64,000 nucleotides of DNA from Silicimonas sp. (GTDB lineage Bacteria > Pseudomonadota > Alphaproteobacteria > Rhodobacterales > Rhodobacteraceae). Each line of letters starts with the position of its first letter. Position 1 is the first letter of the stretch. Location: assembly GCA_013002465.1 (NCBI GenBank), contig JABDJO010000065.1, forward strand, positions 1 to 64,000, in the 5' to 3' direction. The position numbers and the translations under genes are program-made. Below, piece by piece: positions 1 to 8,011 of the stretch. Below the pieces are notes generated by a model. The model ran no database searches and was not told the origin of the DNA. It worked only from the letters and a program-made list of their open reading frames with translations.

Positions 1-126
1 ATCACCGCCCGCACCCCTCGCGACGAGATCACAGGTATTTTCGAAACCATCGACGCCGCTGGCCAACTTGTGCTTCGCACCTCTTCGGGGCAGGTTGCAG
101 TACCGGCCGCCGACGTTTTTTTCTGA
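1..126 (+). CDS. birA: Biotin--[acetyl-CoA-carboxylase] ligase, C-terminal fragment
   Basis: An open frame enters from the left edge and ends at TGA 124-126, giving 41 residues. The segment EITGIFETIDAAGQLVLRT followed by GQVAVPAADVFF resembles the small C-terminal SH3-like domain of biotin protein ligase, which ends the enzyme that attaches biotin to acetyl-CoA carboxylase. The next gene, coaX, starts 10 bases downstream in the same direction, and birA-coaX-rnj is a familiar order in Rhodobacterales. The catalytic domain lies outside the window, so the call rests on the tail and on context. Confidence 0.65.
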   Translation: MTARTPRDEITGIFETIDAAGQLVLRTSSGQVAVPAADVFF

Positions 127-135
127 AAGGTCCCC

Positions 136-912
136 ATGCTGCTTTGCATCGACACCGGCAATACCAACACCGTTTTCGCGATCTGGGACGGTGACAGCAT
201 CCTTGGCACCTGGCGTGCGTCAACGGAACATCAGCGCACCGGGGATCAATATTTCGTTTGGCTTTCGACTTTGATGGAGGCCGAGGGGCTGAAGGACGTG
301 ATGATCGACGAGGTGGTGATCTCGTCGACCGTGCCCCGCGTGGTCTTCAACCTGCGCGTTCTTTGCGACCGCTATTTCGGGTGCCGCCCTCTGGTCGTTG
401 GCAAGCCCGAGTGCCTGCTGCCCGTGCCGCCTAGGGTTGACGAAGGTGTAAGACCCGGACCGGACCGTCTGGCCAATGCCGCCGGTGCGTTCGATCGCCA
501 TGGCGGCAACATCGTGGTCGTGGACTTTGGCACGGCGACCAATTTCGATGTCGTGGCCGAGGACGGTGCCTATGTGGGCGGCGTGATTGCTCCCGGTGTG
601 AACCTTAGCCTTGAGGCCCTGGCAGCCGGGGCCGCAGCGCTTCCACACGTGGACATTTCACAACCTGCCAAGGTGATCGGCACCGACACAGTGGGATGCA
701 TCCAGTCGGGTGTTTTCTGGGGCTATAGCGGGTTGATCGAAGGCCTTGTGGCCCGCATCAAGGCCGAGTACGGCCGTGACATGAAAGTGATTGGTACAGG
801 TGGGCTTGCCCCTCTATTCGCCCAGGGCGACATCAGGTTCGACACCATCGAAGACGACCTGACCGTTCACGGGCTGACTGTGATCCACAGGTTCAACAAG
901 GACAATTCATGA
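136..912 (+). CDS. coaX: Type III pantothenate kinase
   Basis: Phosphorylates pantothenate in the first step of coenzyme A synthesis; a cytosolic, ASKHA-fold enzyme that needs a monovalent cation. The N-terminus MLLCIDTGNTNTVFA carries the phosphate-binding loop with its conserved Asp6, and a second motif DFGTATNFDVV lies near residue 131. The length of 258 residues is normal for the family. The start follows AAAGG by a short gap. The stop overlaps the start of rnj by four bases (ATGA), so the two are probably translationally coupled. Confidence 0.93.
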   Translation: MLLCIDTGNTNTVFAIWDGDSILGTWRASTEHQRTGDQYFVWLSTLMEAEGLKDVMIDEVVISSTVPRVVFNLRVLCDRYFGCRPLVVGKPECLLPVPPRVDEGVRPGPDRLANAAGAFDRHGGNIVVVDFGTATNFDVVAEDGAYVGGVIAPGVNLSLEALAAGAAALPHVDISQPAKVIGTDTVGCIQSGVFWGYSGLIEGLVARIKAEYGRDMKVIGTGGLAPLFAQGDIRFDTIEDDLTVHGLTVIHRFNKDNS

Positions 913-2573
913 GCAAAGAGCGGCTGATATTCCTGCCTTTGGGCGGGGCAGGCGAGATCGGGATGAACACCTATGTCTATGGCTGGGGGGCACCTGGCAA
1001 GGAACGCCTGATCGTGGCCGACCTGGGTGTGACGTTTCCAAACATGGACACGTCGCCCGGGGTGAACCTGATTTTCGCCGACATCGACTGGCTGGTGGAA
1101 CGCGCCGACCGGATCGAAGGAATATTCATCACCCACGCCCACGAAGACCACGTCGGCGCAATCGGTCATCTGTGGTCACGCCTGCGCGCACCGGTCTATG
1201 CCCGTGCGTTCACCGGTCACCACGCACGCCGCAAGATGGAAGAACAGGGGCACGACAGCGAAAACGTGCAGATCGTTGAAAAGTGGCCCGAAACCGTGAC
1301 TGCGGGACCTTTCAAGGTTGGATTCGCGCCGATCAGCCATTCGATCCCCGAAGCCTCGGCTTTGATCATCGAAACGCCGGCTGGCCGGGTGCTGCATACG
1401 GGCGATTTCAAGTTGGATGCGACGCCCCTGGTGGGCGAACCCTTTGTGGAAGAATTCTGGAAGGACCTGGGCGATCAGGGCATCCACGCTTTGGTCTGTG
1501 ATTCCACCAATGTATTCTCGCCGCTGCCGGGTCGGTCCGAGGCGACCGTTGGCCCCGAGATTACCAAGCTGGTGCAGGACGCGCCCGGCATGTTCGTTGC
1601 CACCACTTTTGCTTCGAACGTCGCGCGGGTCAAAACCCTGGCCGAGGCAGGCCAGGCCGCGGGTCGTTCGATCTGCCTTCTGGGTCGGGCGATGCGGCGG
1701 ATGATCGAAGCCTCGGCGCTGACCGGTGTTCTGACCGATTTCCCCACGACCATCAGCCCCGAAGAGGCCGAAGACATCCCGCGCCAGAATCTGATGCTGC
1801 TGGTGACGGGATCGCAAGGCGAACGCCGGGCGGCATCGGCAGGCCTGTCGCGCGGGAAATACCTGGGGCTGGAACTGGCCGAGGGGGACACGTTTCTCTT
1901 TTCCTCGAAAACCATCCCCGGCAACGAACGCGGCGTGATCTCGATCATGAATGCCATGGCCGAAAAGGGCGTCGACGTTTTCGACGACAGCGCCAGTATC
2001 TATCACGTCTCGGGCCACGCCAACCGGCCCGATCTGGAACGCATGCACGAATTGATCCGTCCCAGGATGGTGATCCCGATGCATGGCGAATACAGGCACC
2101 TGAGGGAACACGCGCGCCTTGCACAATCCTCGAACTTTGCCAGCGTGATTGCCCCGAACGGGTCGATGGTGGACCTGACGGGCGACGCGCCGGACGTGGT
2201 TGAATACATCGAAGCCGGGCGGACCTATCTGGACGGCAAAGTACATATCGGTGCCATGGACGGGGTTGTGCGTGACCGTATCCGCATGGCGCTGAATGGC
2301 CACGTGCTGGTCACCCTGATCCTGGAAGACAACGAACCCTTGGGCGACCCATGGGTCGAACTGTCGGGCCTGCCCGAAACGGGGGTTTCAAAGGCGCCCC
2401 TGACCGACGTTCTGGAAGAGGACCTGAGCCAGTTGATCGGGCGTTCGAAGCGCAAGACGCTGGCCGACGACGATGACCTGGAAGACGACATCCGCCGCGC
2501 GGTGCGCAAATCGGCGGATGACGAGATTGGCCGGAAACCTGAAGTGACGGTCGTGATCAGCCGGTTGAGTTAG
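909..2573 (+). CDS. rnj: Ribonuclease J family metallo-beta-lactamase RNase
   Basis: A 554-residue RNase J of the beta-CASP metallo-beta-lactamase superfamily, which degrades and processes RNA by endo- and 5'-3' exonucleolytic cleavage. The zinc-binding HAHEDH motif is at about residues 75-80, with HTGDFKLD and the beta-CASP segment SGHANRPDLERMHELIRP downstream, then MHGEYRHL. The C-terminal domain ends in EVTVVISRLS. It overlaps coaX by four bases. Length and motif order match alphaproteobacterial RNase J, and nothing looks damaged. Confidence 0.92.
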   Translation: MSKERLIFLPLGGAGEIGMNTYVYGWGAPGKERLIVADLGVTFPNMDTSPGVNLIFADIDWLVERADRIEGIFITHAHEDHVGAIGHLWSRLRAPVYARAFTGHHARRKMEEQGHDSENVQIVEKWPETVTAGPFKVGFAPISHSIPEASALIIETPAGRVLHTGDFKLDATPLVGEPFVEEFWKDLGDQGIHALVCDSTNVFSPLPGRSEATVGPEITKLVQDAPGMFVATTFASNVARVKTLAEAGQAAGRSICLLGRAMRRMIEASALTGVLTDFPTTISPEEAEDIPRQNLMLLVTGSQGERRAASAGLSRGKYLGLELAEGDTFLFSSKTIPGNERGVISIMNAMAEKGVDVFDDSASIYHVSGHANRPDLERMHELIRPRMVIPMHGEYRHLREHARLAQSSNFASVIAPNGSMVDLTGDAPDVVEYIEAGRTYLDGKVHIGAMDGVVRDRIRMALNGHVLVTLILEDNEPLGDPWVELSGLPETGVSKAPLTDVLEEDLSQLIGRSKRKTLADDDDLEDDIRRAVRKSADDEIGRKPEVTVVISRLS

Positions 2574-2687
2574 GCGGGAACGGCTTGAAGTGGGTGTGGC
2601 GTGAATTCAGGACAGAACAGTCGCAAAAGCGGCGTCCATGGTTTTCCGCCCATGAATTTTGCGGGTTACATCAAAAGGATAACCTGT

Positions 2688-3395
2688 TCAGACAGAACGG
2701 GTAATTCCGCCATCCACACGGATGCTTTGGCCAGTTATGTATGCTCCTCCGTCCGACGCCAGGAACGCCACGACGCTGGCGATTTCACCCAGTGAACTGC
2801 CTTAGCGGCCCAACGGGATCATCGAGCGGAACTCTTCCTTTTCGGGCAGGCTGTCGATAAAGCCCGGCAGCACGTTGTTCATACGAATGTTATCGGCGGC
2901 GTACTTGTCGGCAAAGAGCTTGCTGAACGCAGCGAGCCCGGCACGCATTACGCCGGATGTCGGAAAAACCGGGTTCGGTTCGAATGCAGCAAAGGTCGAA
3001 ATATTGATGATGGCCCCGCCGCCTTGCTTTTGCATTATCGGAGTGACCAACCGGGAAGGCCGCACTGCATTGAGGAAATAGACCTCCATGCCCTCATGCC
3101 AGTCGTCGTCTGTCATTTCCAGCACGGGCGCACGGGGACCATGACCCGCTGAATTTACGAGAACGTCGATGCGGCCCCAGTGATTCATTGCGGCATCAAC
3201 CAGCTTTTGCAAATCTTCCTCGGACTTGTTGGTGCCTGTTATTCCGACGCCGCCCAATTCCTTGGCCAAGCTCTCGCCTTTTCCAGAGGACGAAAGGATA
3301 CCGACCCGGAATCCGTCTGCCGCCAATGCGCGGGCGCTGTCGGCACCCATACCGGACCCACCGGCTGTGATCAGTGCTACTTTGGACTCGGACAC
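2688..3395 (-). pseudogene. SDR-family oxidoreductase interrupted by an in-frame TAA
   Basis: A short-chain dehydrogenase whose frame runs from a GTG at 3395 (preceded by GGGAGAGACGAC, a good ribosome site) through ITAGGSGMG (cofactor loop) and NSAGHGPRAP to IPLGR, where TAA at 2802-2804 stops it. The same frame continues without any shift through [20 protein letters not shown] and [11 protein letters not shown] to TGA at 2688-2690, the normal SDR C-terminus. TAA replaces the position usually held by Tyr in the IPLGRYG motif. The active-site segment is also unusual (FPTSGVMRAGL instead of YxxxK). It is probably a nonsense pseudogene; a sequencing error is possible. Confidence 0.8.
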
Positions 3396-3525
3396 GTCGT
3401 CTCTCCCTTCAAGTTCCATTGGTGTAGTCGACAATGTTCATGATGGCGACCCGGCTGTTGCCTGGGGTCAATGTCCGAAAACCAAAATGCCTACGTCAAG
3501 CCCAGAATGGCCAAACGCCGACGAC

Positions 3526-4941
3526 TCACCCGGTCTTGCGTTCGGCAAAGCTCATGGCGATGAAGCTGGGCATGTGGTCGCCCATGCCGACCACTTTCTT
3601 GCCGCCACGGTCACTTCCGCGTCCGCGTCCGCCGCGTTCGCGCTTTTGTTCCTGCGGCTGTTCCACCGGGGGCTGCTCTGCGGGTTCCGCTTCAACTTCC
3701 GCCACCGGTTCTTCCTTGCGGGGTCTGCGGCCACGGCTGCGCTTTGGTGCTTCCTTGGTCTCGTCACCCTCGGCCACAACTGGTGCGGCGGTTTGGTTGG
3801 GGCTGTCGGCGCGCGGTATGTCCTTGCCAAGCAGCCGTTCGATGGCCGCCAGGTTCTTATCGTCGACAGGGGCGGAGATCATGATCGTCTTGCCTTCACG
3901 TCCTGCGCGCCCGGTGCGGCCGATACGGTGGATATAGTCCTCGGAATGGCTTGGCACATCATAGTTGAACACATGGCTTACCGCCGGAATATCCAGACCA
4001 CGGGCCGCCACGTCCGACGCCACGAGGAACGTCAGTTCACCGCTGCGGAACGCATCCAGAGTGCGCGTGCGCTGTGACTGGTCCAGATCACCATGGATCG
4101 GAGCGGCATTCAGCCCGTGCTTTTTCAACGACTTGGCCACGATGTCGACATCCGTCTTGCGGTTGCAAAAGACGATGGCATTGGTGCAGCTTTCGCCTTC
4201 ACGCGCGATGATGGCCCGCAAGGTTTCGCGCTTTTCCTTCGCTGCCCGGTCGCGGCGTGAAGGTTTGATCAGCACCACTTCCTGGGCAATCGTTTCCGAC
4301 GCGGTCGCCTGGCGGGCGACCTCGACACGTGCGGGGTTCGACAGGAAGGTGTTCGTGATCCGCTCGATCTCGGGCGCCATGGTGGCGCTGAAGAACAATG
4401 TCTGGCGGGTGAACGGGGTTAGCGAAAAGATGCGCTCGATATCGGGAATGAACCCCATGTCCAGCATCCGGTCGGCTTCGTCCACGACCATGATCTCGAT
4501 GCCCGTGAGCAACAGCTTGCCACGCTCGAAATGATCCAGAAGACGGCCCGGTGTGGCGATCAGAACGTCCACACCGCGGTCGATCAGAAGATCCTGTTCC
4601 TTGAAGGAAACGCCCCCGATCAGCAGCGCCTTGGTCAATTTCACGTTCTGCGAATAGGTGTCAAAGTTCTCGGCCACCTGGGCGGCCAGTTCCCGCGTCG
4701 GGCACAAAACCAGTGACCGGGGCATCCGTGCCCGCGCCCGTCCCCGGGCCAGCAGGTGGATCATCGGCAGGGTGAAACCTGCGGTCTTGCCAGTGCCGGT
4801 TTGTGCAATTCCCAGAACGTCGCGCCCTTCTAGGGCGGCGGGAATCGCGCCTTCCTGGATCGGTGTCGGGGTTTCGTAGCCAGCCGCCTCAACGGCCTTC
4901 AATACCTTTGGCGAAAGTGCCAGATCGGAAAACTTCGTCAT
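3526..4941 (-). CDS. rhlE: DEAD-box ATP-dependent RNA helicase, RhlE type
   Basis: A 471-residue DEAD-box helicase that remodels RNA, probably in ribosome assembly or RNA decay. From the chosen start MTKFSDLALS: Q-motif region TPTPIQ near residue 25, Walker A AQTGTGKT at 46-53, PTRELAAQ near 81, DEAD at 154-157, then FFSATM and the C-terminal HRIGRTGRAGREG. The last 90 residues are a charged, Arg/Gly/Glu-rich tail typical of RhlE-like proteins. An upstream in-frame start at 5031 would add 30 residues unlike the family. An inverted repeat abuts the chosen ATG (4942-4966). Confidence 0.92.
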   Translation of the reverse strand: MTKFSDLALSPKVLKAVEAAGYETPTPIQEGAIPAALEGRDVLGIAQTGTGKTAGFTLPMIHLLARGRARARMPRSLVLCPTRELAAQVAENFDTYSQNVKLTKALLIGGVSFKEQDLLIDRGVDVLIATPGRLLDHFERGKLLLTGIEIMVVDEADRMLDMGFIPDIERIFSLTPFTRQTLFFSATMAPEIERITNTFLSNPARVEVARQATASETIAQEVVLIKPSRRDRAAKEKRETLRAIIAREGESCTNAIVFCNRKTDVDIVAKSLKKHGLNAAPIHGDLDQSQRTRTLDAFRSGELTFLVASDVAARGLDIPAVSHVFNYDVPSHSEDYIHRIGRTGRAGREGKTIMISAPVDDKNLAAIERLLGKDIPRADSPNQTAAPVVAEGDETKEAPKRSRGRRPRKEEPVAEVEAEPAEQPPVEQPQEQKRERGGRGRGSDRGGKKVVGMGDHMPSFIAMSFAERKTG

Positions 4942-4966
4942 ATTGGTCCATATGTTACGGACCAAT
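4942..4966 (-). promoter_or_regulatory. Inverted repeat directly upstream of the rhlE start codon
   Basis: Perfect 8-bp arms ATTGGTCC (4942-4949) and GGACCAAT (4959-4966) are separated by nine bases and touch the rhlE ATG. In the mRNA this would be a hairpin over the place where the ribosome should bind, and no other clear Shine-Dalgarno sequence is visible. It could be a translational control hairpin or a DNA operator. Further upstream, 5187-5201 holds a second dyad, TTGACC-CTA-GGTCAA; the rest of 4967-5240 has no gene I can support. Confidence 0.5.
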
Positions 4967-5240
4967 CCTCGGCCCGTCGGCAAAGCGGCACTGGTCCGGA
5001 TGACCACAAGCTTATCCACAAGCTGCCGCAACTGGATGATGATCTAGTGCATCGCGCGATTGGCGTCAACGTCAGGTGGCAAACAGTTAACAATGAAGTG
5101 AAAAATGCCAGAACTGTTTCCGATTCGCACGAAGTGGCTGGTCAGAAATGACATTTCTCAACACGTTGCAACGCAGGGTTATGCACTTGACCCTAGGTCA
5201 ACTATAGATACACCACTGCATCGGCGTGAACGTGCCGAGT

Positions 5241-7034
5241 TCATCCCTGTCCCAGCGCGGTTCTGATCTGCAAAAGGGCAGCCTCGATTTTCAGTTCCAA
5301 AAGCCGTCGACCCAATTCCGCGGTGGCCAAACCCGGGGCGCCGTCATACCCCGCATCCGCGCCGGGAGGAGGGGCAACCGGCGTGGCCCTGATCCCGTTC
5401 GGTGCGACGTACAAAAGCTCGGACGTATCGCGCAACCCGGCGTGCTGTCCGATCTGGGCCACCGAATAACCGTCCTGCAAAAGCGCCGCTTTTTGTCCGT
5501 TCGCGTCGTAATAGTCGCCCACATGCAAAACCAGAACCCCGCTGTCCGCCCATTCCTTTGTCAAACGTCTTGCGACACGGGCCTGAGCCCACTGATTGCC
5601 AAGGCTGTCGCCGATGAAGAGAATCCGCGTGAACCCGTGGGTCGCAAGGCTGCGCGCGGTGTGTTCCAAAAGGTCCTCAAACACCGGTTCCGGCAAACTC
5701 AGGGTGCCCGGCCAGCGCATGTGTCCCGAGGGATGATGACCGGTGTTGCCTTCAGGCACATAGGCAATCACGGGTGCCACCAGTGTGTCGCCAAGTCGGG
5801 CTGCAATCTCGCCCGAGGCCTGGCGGACAATGTAATTGTGCTTGCCCAAAATCATGTGCGGGCCGTTCTGTTCAGTTCCGCCTGTCGGAACGATCACCGT
5901 GGTGACGCCTGCCTCCAGCGCGGCGGCGACCTCGGTCCAGGTCATGTCTTCCAAATGCGGGCTTTGGGGGGCGGTGTTCGCCGAATGCCCCGGCTGCATC
6001 AGAACCACGCCTGCGGTGCTGAACGCAATCAGTGCCAGAAGGGCCGTGCGCCGTGGCGCCCTGGGGCGCATCACGCCCCAGGCCATGCGGAAGGGTTTCA
6101 GGTAGATCTCGGTCACCGAACCAAAGGGATTGGGTTCATCGCGCGATATTCCGTATTCAAGCTTTTCATAGCCCTTCGGCACATAAAGCGTGCCAAACAC
6201 CCAATCCCAAAACGCAAAGATCAGCCCCATGTTCCGATCCCAGTGTTTCCTGTCGATCGAATGGTGGATCTGGTGTTGGGCGGGCGAAATCAGGATGTAG
6301 GAAAGCCAGCGCGGATAGGACAGCCAGATCTGGGAATGACGCAGATTATAGCCGATCAGATAGAACGCGAAGATGCCCGCGTTGACGTTCATCACAGTCA
6401 GTTCCGATGGCTTGGTCTGGGTCATATAGGTGAACCCGGCCGTCGCCAGACCCATCAAACCGATGGTCGCAAGACCGGTGAACAACAAATCAACCGGGTG
6501 CATCCGATAAACCGTCGCAGGCGTCAGAACCTCGGCAGAGTGATGAACCTGGTGAAACTGCCAAAGAACCTCGACTTTGTGCTGCAGATAGTGCGTCGTC
6601 CAGACAGCAAGGTCGATGGCCAGAAGGACCGCCAGCGTATAGGCCGCCGCCGTCAGTGGCGTTGGCAAGAACACCGGCGCGTCGCGCACGCCAAATATCG
6701 CCTCCAGCCCGCCGCCAAAGGCACCGAACAGGATGTGCCCAAAGATCAGAAGCTGCGCGATGATGCCGTAATAGATCAGCCCGTTCAGCGCGAAAAACAT
6801 GTAATCCTGCTTGGCCGAACGGTGCAGCCAGACCTTGGGGTCAAAGACGTAACCCAGAAACCCCTTGGATATCCCCTCCGGGCGTGCAGTTTCTTCGCGA
6901 TAGGAAAAATAGACGTAAGATCCGCCCGCGATCACCAGAGCGGCCAGCAGATACAGGTAAAACGCCTTCTGCGATGGCAAAAGCGGCGCCATCCACGCCG
7001 TCATGGTTCCGTTTAAAACCGCGTCGGTAAACAT
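5241..7034 (-). CDS. Fusion: sterol desaturase/fatty acid hydroxylase plus creatininase-like domain
   Basis: A 597-residue two-domain protein. Residues 1-320 form a membrane-bound di-iron hydroxylase with several hydrophobic helices and the histidine clusters HYLQH (148-152), HQVHH (161-165) and HQIHH (254-258), as in the fatty acid hydroxylase superfamily. A further membrane helix spans about 331-347. Residues 364-597 resemble creatininase: PTGGTEQNGPHMILGKHN at 383-400, HMRWPGTLSL at 438-447 and FIGDSLGNQ at 473-481. The usual EQHGPH...D and NGHGGN signatures are changed to EQNGPH...HN and IGDSLGN, so canonical metal ligands appear replaced. The substrate is unknown. There is one continuous frame with no sign of a frameshift. 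Confidence 0.8.
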   Translation of the reverse strand: MFTDAVLNGTMTAWMAPLLPSQKAFYLYLLAALVIAGGSYVYFSYREETARPEGISKGFLGYVFDPKVWLHRSAKQDYMFFALNGLIYYGIIAQLLIFGHILFGAFGGGLEAIFGVRDAPVFLPTPLTAAAYTLAVLLAIDLAVWTTHYLQHKVEVLWQFHQVHHSAEVLTPATVYRMHPVDLLFTGLATIGLMGLATAGFTYMTQTKPSELTVMNVNAGIFAFYLIGYNLRHSQIWLSYPRWLSYILISPAQHQIHHSIDRKHWDRNMGLIFAFWDWVFGTLYVPKGYEKLEYGISRDEPNPFGSVTEIYLKPFRMAWGVMRPRAPRRTALLALIAFSTAGVVLMQPGHSANTAPQSPHLEDMTWTEVAAALEAGVTTVIVPTGGTEQNGPHMILGKHNYIVRQASGEIAARLGDTLVAPVIAYVPEGNTGHHPSGHMRWPGTLSLPEPVFEDLLEHTARSLATHGFTRILFIGDSLGNQWAQARVARRLTKEWADSGVLVLHVGDYYDANGQKAALLQDGYSVAQIGQHAGLRDTSELLYVAPNGIRATPVAPPPGADAGYDGAPGLATAELGRRLLELKIEAALLQIRTALGQG

Positions 7035-7124
7035 GTCTCAGCCTCGTTGCCCGCCCTTGGCAGCGATGGTGTGCCCCCATCGTTGAAACGAGGTAAATCA
7101 AGCCAGTATGGCGATTTTAGGGCG

Positions 7125-7940
7125 CTATCTGACGCGTTCCGCGATCCAGCGTGTGACAATTTCAGTGTATCGAGAGGGCTTGCCCAGGTCCCTGTTCAGG
7201 GGGCCGTGGCGCAACGGAACCGGCAAGACCGTGACCGGTACCGCCAACCTGGCGGCACCTTGGGCAAAATCGCGCGCCATCGGGCAAACTTCGCGTCTGC
7301 GCGATGAACAAACGGCCAGCATCGGTGCCCCACCCCGACCCAACCGAGCGGCAGGGGATTGCTGGCGCCAATAGGCCGGATCATCGCCGAAGGCCTTTCG
7401 ATGCATGCGGCTTGGATTGCCCGCCATCAGCGTTTCCAAATCAAGCGCTGCGGTGTCCAGTATCACCGCCCCGCGTACGGGCTTCATGTCGTGGCGAATT
7501 TGAAACGAGCGGTCACCTGCAACGAGTGCTGCAATATGAGCACCAGCCGAATGCCCCATCAGAATAACCCGCGATCCATCACCGCCCCAGCGGGCCGCGC
7601 TTTTCTGGATCAGGGCCACAGCGCGCGCGAAATCGACGGCTTGCTGGCCAGGTGGGGTAGGCAGAAGCCGGGTGTTGACCGAAACGAAAACGTATCCCCT
7701 GGGCACCCAATGCCGTGACTTCTGGCGCCAGACCGCCCGGTTTGTTTTGTCGCCAAAGTCCCAGGCACCGCCATGGAGCATGACGATAACGGGTGCATTC
7801 CGTGTCGCGTCGTCCCAATAGACATCGAAGGTCTGCAACTGATCCCGACCATAAGCAATGTCGGGCGACTTCTGTGGTGCAGCGGCCAAAGACGTCGCCC
7901 AAAGGGCGGCAAGGATCAAACCCAGAATAACTCGTGCCAT
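7125..7940 (-). CDS. Secreted alpha/beta hydrolase (esterase/lipase-like)
   Basis: A 271-residue alpha/beta-fold hydrolase with an N-terminal signal peptide (MARVILGLILAALWATSLAAA). The oxyanion-hole motif HGGAW is at 56-60 and the nucleophile elbow GHSAGAH has Ser131, as in the BD-FAE / hormone-sensitive-lipase group. A likely catalytic His is in PLRHGPLNRD near the C-terminus. The predicted location is the periplasm. The substrate cannot be read from sequence. It is oriented with its minus-strand neighbours, but no operon link is evident. Confidence 0.8.
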   Translation of the reverse strand: MARVILGLILAALWATSLAAAPQKSPDIAYGRDQLQTFDVYWDDATRNAPVIVMLHGGAWDFGDKTNRAVWRQKSRHWVPRGYVFVSVNTRLLPTPPGQQAVDFARAVALIQKSAARWGGDGSRVILMGHSAGAHIAALVAGDRSFQIRHDMKPVRGAVILDTAALDLETLMAGNPSRMHRKAFGDDPAYWRQQSPAARLGRGGAPMLAVCSSRRREVCPMARDFAQGAARLAVPVTVLPVPLRHGPLNRDLGKPSRYTEIVTRWIAERVR

Positions 7941-8011
7941 CGCCGCAACCCTCCCTGATGCCCCTCAAAGTATAACGCAAGGGGTTGGGATTTCCGTCGC
8001 AGGAATCGTGA

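Noticed and set aside
1176-2303. 375-codon minus-strand frame over rnj
   Set aside because: His/Arg/Gln-rich shadow of the RNase J gene without motifs.
2601-2795. 64-codon plus-strand ORF after rnj
   Set aside because: It is antisense to the displaced C-terminus of the SDR pseudogene, which explains the sequence better.
5226-7016. 596-codon open frame on the plus strand
   Set aside because: It is antisense to the desaturase-creatininase gene, is rich in Arg/His/Gln and shows no family motif; it is a high-GC shadow.
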